This document shows, piece after piece, positions 1 through 10,300 of a stretch of DNA of 64,000 nt. The DNA is taken from the NCBI GenBank assembly GCA_025617745.1, contig CM046853.1, positions 9,068,974-9,132,973 on the forward strand, written 5' to 3'. Within the stretch, counting starts at the first letter, position 1; every line of letters starts with the position of its first letter. This stretch comes from Heliocidaris erythrogramma (taxonomy: Eukaryota > Echinodermata > Echinoidea > Camarodonta > Echinometridae). The translations under genes and the position numbers were made by a program. A model generated the notes under the pieces. The model saw only the letters and a program-made list of their open reading frames with translations. It had not been told where the DNA came from and did no database searches.

Positions 1-585
1 ATGAGAAAACAATGCATTTACCAAATTATGAACATATTAACAAAAAATGAATTGCCAGCATTAAAGATAAAGTTGAGTTCTGGTCATGAGATTGAATTGT
101 GAAAGAAACTCAAAGCAATTGGGAAAGTTGATTATATAGCACATAAGAACTGGTGTATGCTGTAAGATTTTCAAATCACCAAAATTGACTCAATCTTGCC
201 GAGAGTCACATGCACTGCACATAGAAATGTGTATATGGGACTACACACAAATTTTTGGCCCGGACATTTCAGCCGTTTCTTGTCATATTTTAATTATGAG
301 AGCATTTGAAGAGCAATTTTTTTTCAGGACGACACATCTAGTATGATACTCTTCCAAACTAACATAAAAAGAATGAGAAAGCTCACAAATTATATTTTAC
401 CCCTCCTAGAATTCAAGCTTCCCATTAATATAATTACATAGGGTTATTAACATCAAGAACAACTAAGGATAAAACCATGAAGGTAATAACTCCTTAATCC
501 CTAATACATGACAGGTACATATTTTAGTTTCCTTCCAACAGGCCGCATGGTTGCCTTTAAAATTCTTATGATCAATCATATTCTT

Positions 586-1301
586 AACAAGATGAATGCG
601 ACTGCGTCTCCTATATGCCTCCGCCTAAATTCAGTTGATGGCTCAAACTCTTCTAGAAATATTTGATAACGAGGCTAAAAACCAGTAATTTCATGTAATT
701 TTATGTAAATTGACTTCTGTGACCTCTGACCTTTGACCTACTTACCCCAAAATCTAATCAGTTCCTCTTTCTATGGGGATACATACTGGTACCAAGTTTG
801 AAGTTCTCACCTCAGATAGTTCGAGATATCGCAGTAACGGTGCTAAAAACCAAGAATTTCATGTAATTTCATGTAAATTGACCTGTGACCTCTGACCTTT
901 GACCTACTTACCCCAAAATCTAATCAGTTCATCTTCATATAGGGAAACATACTAGTACCAAGTTTGAAGTTCTTATCTCAAACAGTTCTTGAGATATCGT
1001 GGTAACGGTGCTAAAAACCAAGAATTTTTATGTAATTTCATGTAAATTGACCTCTGTGACCTCTGACCTTTGACCTACTTACCCCAAAAATCTAATCAGT
1101 TCATCTTTGTATGGGGATACATACTAGTACCAAGTTTGAGGTTCCTACTTCAAATGATTCTTCAGATATCGCGGTAACGAGAAGTGGGACGGACGGACGC
1201 ACGCACGCACGCACGCAAGGACGGACGGACGGACGCACGCACGCACGGACAACCCGAAAACATAATGCCTCCGGCACCCACCTTCGGTGGGCGGAGGCAT
1301 A
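586..1301 (+). mobile_element. non-autonomous inverted-repeat element, copy 1
   Basis: Near the left end is TATGCCTCCGCC and at the right end its inverse, GGCGGAGGCATA, so these are terminal inverted repeats. Inside are three 168-bp tandem units (GCTAAAAACC at 674, 842 and 1010), then a (GGAC/GCAC)n run at about 1190-1250. The right end folds into a strong hairpin capped by TTCG (about 1265-1301). No coding capacity. The same element occurs at 8352-9016. Confidence 0.8.
711..1077 (+). promoter_or_regulatory. clustered nuclear-receptor half-sites (AGGTCA) within copy 1 of the element
   Basis: Each tandem unit carries a run of TGACCT half-sites (AGGTCA on the minus strand) at about 711-740, 879-906 and 1048-1077. 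In the middle unit four half-sites are each separated by one base, making consecutive DR1 arrangements; the others are DR1-DR1-DR3. The outermost half-site reads AAGTAGGTCA, the extended form favoured by ROR/Rev-erb-type receptors. Binding is not shown, only the motif arrangement. Confidence 0.5.
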
Positions 1302-3196
1302 AAAATTCTCCTTTCCATATTTCCCTAAAGATATAAGGAATGGGGGAAGGAAGGTTGTTTATAGACTGTTTCCATAGCATGGAGTAGATATATGATCATT
1401 TAACTATGCCATTATGATAATATTGCTCTCCTCTCTCTCTCTCTCTGTTTGTGTATCTTTCTTGGTCTCACTCTACCTTAATCTATTTCTCTACCCTTCT
1501 TTCTAACTTCTTCTATCTTATTCTATCATGCCTGATATCGCGATATGTTTCTATCTAATAAGCCAGTTTATAATTAGTACATGATACAAATCACCCTGAA
1601 ATGACCACAATTTGTAAGAACACGCGAATCTGTTTTGGTGGACGTCCTACTTGTTTACAAAGTAAAATCATACTGGTGTGCGCATCGTAGTGCATACAAA
1701 ATGACAGCATATAAAGGTCAAAAGTACTTGGTACGAATTACCTTATCTGCACATGCACAAATTGTAATTACGAACTGGTTATATTACTGGTAAACTGATA
1801 TTTAAACAGAAAAGCTCGCAAGATGAGCATTGCAGTATTAACACATTCATTGTGTGAGATTTCAGACTACTCAGAGTAGTATTCCACCATTCTCTGTGCC
1901 TAACGATCATTGGTTCATGAATGTCAATGTGTTGTGACAGGATTCATCCTATGAAAACTTCCTGACATCTATCAACCCATATACATGATCTTATTATGGT
2001 GCAACTACAATCAACACACCACTATAGACTATGACAGGTTTCATTCAGACACGCAGTAGGCACACACTGTAAATTAGGATTGAAAGTCTCCTACGTCCAT
2101 TGCATTTTTACCTTTCTTCAGTATGAATAAAAAATCAGACCACATTCATTACTTCTATTCATAGTACATGTACCTGGTACATTAGTTTACGAATACAATG
2201 ATAGATACCTTTTGTGATTGGTACATAAACCTGGTATAAAGAAATTCTCTAAATGCTGAGCACCCCTCATCATGGTAGCTTTTTTAAAGCCTGGATAATC
2301 ACACTATTCAGTGTTGTGTATTCTCAGGAAAAACAGCTTTATTACTCCATCTTTGATTACTAATATTATTTTATGAGACCATAATATTTCAGATATGAAC
2401 ATCAACCATTCACTGCTCTCCCATTATCAAAATCCAATTCTTAATCCTGGACCAAGCATGTTTTCCCCTATCAACACTCTAATCGAGTTATAGCTTCTTT
2501 GACGTACTTGACATCCATTGAAGGAGAAGTAATCGTGGCATCTTTCTTCAACAAATGAGGTTCTTCGCAATGTGGAAGTAAGCAGAACAATCCCTTGTTA
2601 TTCCTTTCCAGGGATGCTGTTGCTATTGACAACAGTTACTATGGGAGTGATAGATGAAGTGCTGATGAACTGACCATGCATAATTTGTTTACAACAAAAG
2701 AAGGTCATTTATAACTACTATAATCTATGTGTGAAATTGGCAGAAATGTCAACAGAGTATATTAATCTGCATTCAACGCTGTAAAGGCAAAGTGCACTTC
2801 TGTCATGTTCGAACACTGGCTGCATTTCATCATATCATGTGCTTTATCAAATTAATTGAATGGGTTTGAAAACATTCTCCAGAAGGAGAACAAAATATGC
2901 TGTACATCATTTCAATCGCAGACAATTAATACCATTCTCACAGCCGCTTTAACATAGATATTCAAGTGGTCGAGGCATAACTTCCTGGTTCAAATCTTGG
3001 ATGCAGAACCTAACCTAGATGTTTTGTAATGTACTTCAATTAATAATAACCACTTGTTTATATTTTGCCCTTGTGATTGATAACCATTATTTTTAGTTTT
3101 TTTATGTTTATGACTACACTGAATAACATACTCAGCTCTAAAAATATAAAAAGTATGAATCACCTCTATCTCTCTGATTAATTATTTCCTGTAAAC
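1302..3196. other. intron downstream of the PDZ7 exon; nothing recognised
   Basis: AT-rich sequence with a (CT)n run at 1421. I searched for the next GRIP exon (the PDZ7 second half with a DFDCC-like motif) and did not see it, so it should lie beyond the left edge. Confidence 0.6.
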
Positions 3197-3345
3197 TTGA
3201 AGGGAAAACAAGGTAAACACCGTATCATTATCATCATTAAAGCCAACACCATTATCATCAAAATTATCATAACCATTACCATCATCAAGTCATCATCATT
3301 GCCATCCATCATCATTATCATCATCAATGTCATCAATAAAGTCAG
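3197..3345. repeat. imperfect (ATC)n trinucleotide run
   Basis: Repeated ATC/ATT/ACC triplets just downstream of the PDZ7 exon on the minus strand. A similar run lies at 14180-14250. Open frames across it are low-complexity and not genes. Confidence 0.8.
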
Positions 3346-3444
3346 AGAATTCCTGTGTAAACAAATGAAAAAACAAGTTAAATTAAAAAAACAAAAAACT
3401 TCATGTTTCTATGAAGCAAATAGAATGTAAAATGACAAACTCAC

Positions 3445-4392
3445 CTGTAGTATTCTATCAAATGGTTTGACATTGCCACTGCGTGAAGCTGGTCCACCAG
3501 GTCTCACAGTATTTACAAACACTCCCTTGTCTGATATACCATCTGATACACTAAAGCCAAAGTCCTCTACATCACTGTCCTTCATCATAGTAACCTTGTG
3601 TAGCTCTACAGGAGCAGGATTGGGGGCATCCGATACTGTCGAGTCATCCCCAAGACGAGAGGCATCATTCTGGTTCAAGACATGCTGGTGGGTAGTGTTC
3701 ACACTTTCACTCTTGGAGCTAAAGCTTTCAAACTGGTTGTAGCCTCCCCCACCAGTAGGGGCATGTGGTGGAAGTGTGTAACTATGGGAGGAATCACTGT
3801 ACATCTGAAGAGAGCTGGTGCTTGGTTTGCGAACTGTGGTGTTGCTTGGCTGGTTGGGGTAGTACCCATGACCGAAGCTGCCAGTGCGTCGCATCTCGCT
3901 CGATGTGAACTGGTCGGTGTTGAGGAAACTAGCTTCCAATTGACGCAGGAATTCTCTGTGTTTGGCAATTTGTGCTTCATGTGGGTGGTAGCTATGCTGA
4001 GAATGGGCGTAACTATCGTCTTGATCTGAGCTGAGGAGATCAACTGGATACGATCCGTTACCACCGTTGACGAAAGCTCTTCGCCTCTCATCAAGCTCAT
4101 CTTCACTTGCATCATTGGGTGATGTAGAGTGGGAAGAGTTATGCACCCTCCTAGGGCGATTGCTTCGTCTTGAAGGAGACATACTGCTACGTCGGGAGCG
4201 GCTAGTCTTTGGCGAGTGAGAACGAGAATGATGGGTGTGGTTACTATGGTAACCAGTATCCATACCAGAGCCTTCCCACGAGTCTCCATTGGTCTGGATC
4301 ATGACTGGGGTAGCGATGTGGTCAGTGTCATAGTGGGTGGCTACTCTATTGAACCTACTTGGGCTCTGACTCCTTGATGGTGGTTTGTTTCC
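3445..4392 (-). CDS. GRIP1: GRIP long linker and first part of PDZ7
   Basis: A 948-nt, phase-0 exon of 316 codons (residues 708-1023 of the a form). It opens [20 protein letters not shown] after a TTTCTTCAG acceptor. The first third is Ser/Arg/His-rich ([19 protein letters not shown]) and looks disordered and phosphorylatable. An [15 protein letters not shown] helix in the middle may parallel the vertebrate ILRELE helix. The last 58 residues begin PDZ7 ([58 protein letters not shown]), matching vertebrate [20 protein letters not shown]. The donor is GTGAGT. In mammals this linker binds kinesin KIF5 and PDZ7 binds GRASP-1. The frame continues a few codons into the intron without meaning. Confidence 0.94.
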
Positions 4393-7300
4393 CTGAAGAA
4401 AAAAACACAATGGCGATATATTACTGGATAAGCAATCATTACGAAAATCACTTGTGATGGCATAAGTGAGTAAATTTAAGCATTTAGTGTGGGAAGTCTC
4501 GAGTTGGTGTACATGATAAATAACAATCCTTATTTCACAAACAAAAATAGTAAAAATATATTCATCCCAAGATACAAAAAACAGTGTCATGCATTCTCCA
4601 ACAAGAAATCCATCAGACAAATATCTCCAAATTGAAACAATCAACGGTATGCATATAACTGAAAAAAAAGAACATATCCTTTCTTCTCTCTTTCTTTTTT
4701 TTTCTCTCTCTCTCTGTGGAAGTTTTGTCTTTATAAGTGAGACAATGATTTAACAACCTTAATTTTATTATGCAAAATAAAGCCTAATGAGTATACTAAT
4801 AATGAAATATTATGAAGAAATAATCTAATGACTAGGATGGCTCATACTTCCAGCATAAACTATTTCTCGGTGAAGTATATCACACAAATCCAAACTTTAC
4901 AATCATAAGATAATCTTACCTGGTCATGGCTTCGTCTCTCCTTCTTGCTGATCTTGAGGACGACTGTATCTCCAGCTGACTGCAGGAGACGGATAGCTTC
5001 AGAGAGCGTCTTGCCCTTCAGAGAGACACCATTGATGGCTAGCAGACGGTCGCCCAAGTGGATAGCACCAGTCCTGAATAATAATGAAAACACATTAGTA
5101 TTTCATTTTTTTTCATGTTCAATATACTGAATGCACTTGATAAAACTGTCATCAACTTGAAGTGTGACAATTAAAAATAAACAATATCAGATTTAACATG
5201 AGCAACTCTATCAATTACAACTTCGGAACTTCTCATTGAAGAAGTATTCTGAGATTTTGTGGTCTCATTAAATTATTTCAATAAGGATTCTTCATGTTCT
5301 TCAAATCCATAATGGTAACCATGAAGTTAAGTCTCATTCTGACAAAATAGACCCCTTTCATATAGGTAACCTCCTAAGGTCAAAATGTTTCTTATGACTT
5401 GCCTGTCAGCTAGACTATTCTCATTGAGTTTGGAGATGATAGGATAAAAGGGTTCCTCTGTCCCTGTGATACTGACGCCCAGTGGCCCACCTTGTCTAAC
5501 ATGCTCTAGATGATTCTTCAAGACTTACCTTTCTGCTAGACCATTCTCTGTGAGACCAGAGATAATGACAGGATCAAAGGGTTCCTCTGTCCCTGAGCTA
5601 GTGATACCCAGTGGCCCACCATGTCTATCAAGCTCTATATGATTCTTTAAGACTTACCTTTCAGCTAGACCATTCTCTGTGAGACCAGAGATAATGACAG
5701 AATCAAAGGGTTCTTCTGTCCCTGAGATAGTGATACCCAGTGGCCCACCATGTCTATCAAGCTCTATATGATTCTTTAAGACTTACCTTTCAGCTAAGAC
5801 TTACCTTTCAGCTAGACCATTCTCTGTGAGACCTGAGATAATGACAGGATCAAAGGGTTCCTCTGTCCCTGAGATAGTGATACCCAGTGGCCCACCATGT
5901 CTAACAAACTCTATATGATTCTTTAAGACTTACCTTTCAGCTAGACCATTCTCTGTGAGACCAGAGATAATGACAGAATCAAAGGGTTCTTCTGTCCCTG
6001 AGATAGTGATACCCAGTGGCCCACCATGTCTATCAAGCTCTATATGATTCTTTAAGACTTACCTTTCAGCTAAGACTTACCTTTCAGCTAGACCATTCTC
6101 TGTGAGACCTGAGATAATGACAGGATCAAAGGGTTCCTCTGTCCCTGAGATAGTGATACCCAGTGGCCCACCATGTCTAACAAACTCTATATGATTCTTT
6201 AAGACTTACCTTTCAGCTAGACCATTCTCTGTGAGACCAGAGATAATGACAGGATCAAAGGGTTCCTCTGTACCTGAGATAGTGATACCCAGTGGCCCAC
6301 CATGTCTAACAAACTCTATATGATTCTTTAAGACTTACCTTTCAGCTAGACCATTCTCTGTGAGACCTGAGATAATGACAGGATCAAAGGGTTCCTCTGT
6401 ACCTGAGATAGTGATACCCAGTGGCCCACCATGTCTAACAAACTCTATATGATTCTTTAAGACTTACCTTTCAGCTAGACCATTCTCTGTGAGACCTGAG
6501 ATAATGACAGGATCAAAGGGTTCCTCTGTACCTGAGATAGTGATACCCAGTGGCCCACCATGTCTAACAAACTCTATATGATTCTTTAAGACTTACCTTT
6601 CAGCTAGACCATTCTTTGTGAGACCAGATATAATGACAGGATCAAAGGGTTCCTCTGTCCCTGAGCTAGTGATACCCAGTGGCCTACCATGTCTAACAAA
6701 CTCTATATGATTCTTTAAGACTTACCTTTCAGCTAGACCATTCTCTGTGAGACCTGAGATAATGACAGGATCAAAGGGTTCCTCTGTACCTGAGATAGTG
6801 ATACCCAGTGGCCCACCATGTCTAACAAACTCTATATGATTCTTTAAGACTTACCTTTCAGCTAGACCATTCTCTGTGAGACCAGAGATAATGACAGGAT
6901 CAAAGGGTTCCTCTGTACCTGAGATAGTGATACCCAGTGGCCCACCATGTCTAACAAACTCTATATGATTCTTTAAGACTTACCTTTCAGCTAGACCATT
7001 CTCTGTGAGACCTGAGATAATGACAGGATCAAAGGGTTCCTCTGTACCTGAGATAGTGATACCCAGTGGCCCACCATGTCTAACAAACTCTATATGATTC
7101 TTTAAGACTTACCTTTCAGCTAGACCATTCTCTGTGAGACCTGAGATAATGACAGGATCAAAGGGTTCCTCTGTACCTGAGATAGTGATACCCAGTGGCC
7201 CACCATGTCTAACAAACTCTATATGATTCTTTAAGACTTACCTTTCAGCTAGACCATTCTTTGTGAGACCAGATATAATGACAGGATCAAAGGGTTCCTC

Positions 7301-10300
7301 TGTCCCTGAGCTAGTGATACCCAGTGGCCCACCATGTCTAACAAACTCTATATGATTCTTTAAGACTTACCTTTCAGCTAGACCATTCTCTGTGAGACCT
7401 GAGATAATGACAGGATCAAAGGGTTCCTCTGTACCTGAGATAGTGATACCCAGTGGCCCACCATGTCTAACAAACTCTATATGATTCTTTAAGACTTACC
7501 TTTCAGCTAGACCATTCTCTGTGAGACCTGAGATAATGACAGGATCAAAGGGTTCCTCTGTACCTGAGATAGTGATACCCAGTGGCCCACCATGTCTAAC
7601 AAACTCTATATGATTCTTTAAGACTTACCTTTCAGCTAGACCATTCTCTGTGAGACCTGAGATAATGACAGGATCAAAGGGTTCCTCTGTACCTGAGATA
7701 GTGATACCCAGTGGCCCACCATGTCTAACAAACTCTATATGATTCTTTAAGACTTACCTTTCAGCTAGACCATTCTTTGTGAGACCAGATATAATGACAG
7801 GATCAAAGGGTTCCTCTGTCCCTGAGCTAGTGATACCCAGTGGCCCACCATGTCTAACAAACTCTATATGATTCTTTAAGACTTACCTTTCAGCTAGACC
7901 ATTCTCTGTGAGACCAGAGATAATGACAGGATCAAAGGGTTCCTCTGTCCCTGAGATAGTGATACCCAGTGGCCCACCATGTCTGACAAGTTCCACTGAG
8001 TAAGATATTGCACCACTTACATCAGGCTCATCTACGTACATAAAGAGAAATAAACAGTGATTTTCATGAACTCTCCTCAATCTGGTACATATGTTTATTT
8101 AATCCTAACTTTAACAAAAGTGATAACACTTTAAAGACTAACTCCCCCTCTCAATATAATACCTATGACCCCATAAAGCATTAATAAATATCCATCTTGT
8201 GATGATAATGTATAACGAAGCCATGTTTTAACCAAAAGAAAAAGGGAAACAGGTTCTGTTTATATGGCAATTTTTGTACCAACATATATATATTAAACAT
8301 CTCATATAGTGAAATCAAACATCTCTAGTTCTAATTCGTCCTATGTTTAAAACAAGATGAATGCGACTGCGTCTCCTATATGCCTCCGCCTAAATTCAGT
8401 TGAGAAATATTTGATAACGAGGCTAAAACCCAGTAATTTCATGTAATTACATGTAAATTGACCTCTGTGACCTTTGACCTTTGACCTACTTACCCCAAAA
8501 TCTAATCAGTTCATCTTTCTATGGGGATGCATACTGGTACCAAGTTTGAAGTTCTCACCTCAGATAGTTCTTGAGATATCACGGTAACAGTGCTAAAAAT
8601 CAGTAATTCCATGTAATTTCATGTAAACTGACCTCTGTGACCTCTGACCTACTTACCCCAAAATCTAATCAGTTCCTCTTTCTATGGGGATACATACTGG
8701 TACCAAGTTTGAAGTTCTTACCTCAAATAGTTCTTCAGATATCGCGGTAACGGTGCTAAAAACCAAGAATTTCCATGTAATTTCATGTAAATTGACCTCT
8801 GTGACCTCTGACCTTTGACCTACTTACCCCAAAATCTAATCAGTTCATCTTCGTATGGGGATACATACTAGTACCAAGTTTGAGGTTCTTATCTCAAATG
8901 ATTCTTCAGATATCGCGGTAACGAGAAGTGGGACGGACGGACGGACGCACGGATGGACGCACGGACGGACGCATGGACAGACAACCTGAAAACATAATGC
9001 CTCCGGCAGGCATAAAAAACCTCAACAAACTGAAATGGTTTTATAGGTAGTGTGATAATGGGCTTCACTGACAAGCTTTTAGGTAAACTGATCTTTTGAG
9101 CTTTGACGAAGTGACCCCTAAAATGTCACTTTCTCTTCATTTGACAATGCACACTCTCATCATGCTTCAATTGAAATCCATGTGATCTTTTAGAAGAAAC
9201 CTTTGATGTCTCCTTACCTGAGTAAGCCTCATTTTTCTTGACCTTGAGTTTGACAATTTCATCTGCCTGAGCCAATAGATGCATGGCTTCCTCTACTGTA
9301 ATACTGTCTAGATGGATGTCATCTATGGCAAGAACTTGATCTCCTGGTTCTAATGTCCCACTCCTAGAATATCATGAAAGAAACACAATGTAGTTGAAAT
9401 GGATTGTACAGTACATGTGAGATGATGTTTACATGTAAGGGAGATGAGATTGTTTTTCAGAAAAAAATATTAATTTAAATTGTCAACCAAATTTAACCTG
9501 AATGACATTTTCTTATCAACATATTTACTCTCATTCTTCTATTTTACTCTGGTTGCCATTTATTAAAAAAAATAATCAGACGGAAAAAGAAAATATCTCT
9601 TATATAATTACCTGTTTGCTACACTTCCTTTCTTCACAGTTGAGATAAGGAGCCCATCACCTAGCTTTCTGTGTTTGAGACCTGGATATATAGATGAAAA
9701 TCAAACAGTTAATGTTTGTTCATTCAAACAGACATAACTCTGAAATATAACTTCATCAGTTTTACTTACCTTCCAAATTACTAATCAAATTAAAGGGCTA
9801 TCCAACCTTGGTAATTAATAAGATGATTTGTGTGAAAGCAGAAAAATGTGAAAAATGGGATGGTGAAAGTTTGACAGAAATCATGCAAGGAATAAGAAAG
9901 TTATGCATGTTTGAAAAATGAGATCACTAAATCCATGAATTTTAAATTGGCAATTTGGTCAGTCGATTGTGACATATTTATGGTCAACTCTGTTTGTCAT
10001 ACACAAAATTCCCCTTTAAGGTACACAAGATAAAAATGGTTGTCAGTTTGACAAATTATATATACTGATATACATGTAGATAGTGATCTGTTACCAACTT
10101 TGGGTCAGTGTTAAAGAAATCAAAATTACTGGCAAATTTTATATGTAAAACTATCCATGGTAGAGTGCTTCTAATAGATGTAGGTATTCATTTTTTACAA
10201 ATCAACATTAACATCGCAGTTGCACATTTATTTTTAAAATTCTTTATATCAATGAAAAAAATTCAGAGGTACAAACTACAATTACAGCACTGACAAGAAA

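Noticed and set aside
1111-1380. Open frames with repeated GRTDGRTHART or SVRPSLRACVRASVRP
   Set aside because: These are translations of the (GGAC/GCAC)n run inside the mobile element.
2950-3000. tRNA-like boxes (AAGTGGTCGAGGCAT then GGTTCAAATCTTGG)
   Set aside because: The two boxes are too close together and no stems pair.
3467-4289. Open frames of 90-196 codons on both strands over the PDZ7 exon
   Set aside because: They are shadows of the real minus-strand exon, which has strong homology in its own frame.
5520-7886. CRISPR-like or satellite interpretation of the 129-bp array
   Set aside because: There are no variable spacers, the unit is a PDZ exon fragment, and the host is an animal.
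5520-7886. Classic mutually exclusive exon cluster
   Set aside because: No copy except the parent has a normal acceptor with pyrimidine tract, so simple mutually exclusive splicing is not supported; a weak cryptic acceptor is reported instead.
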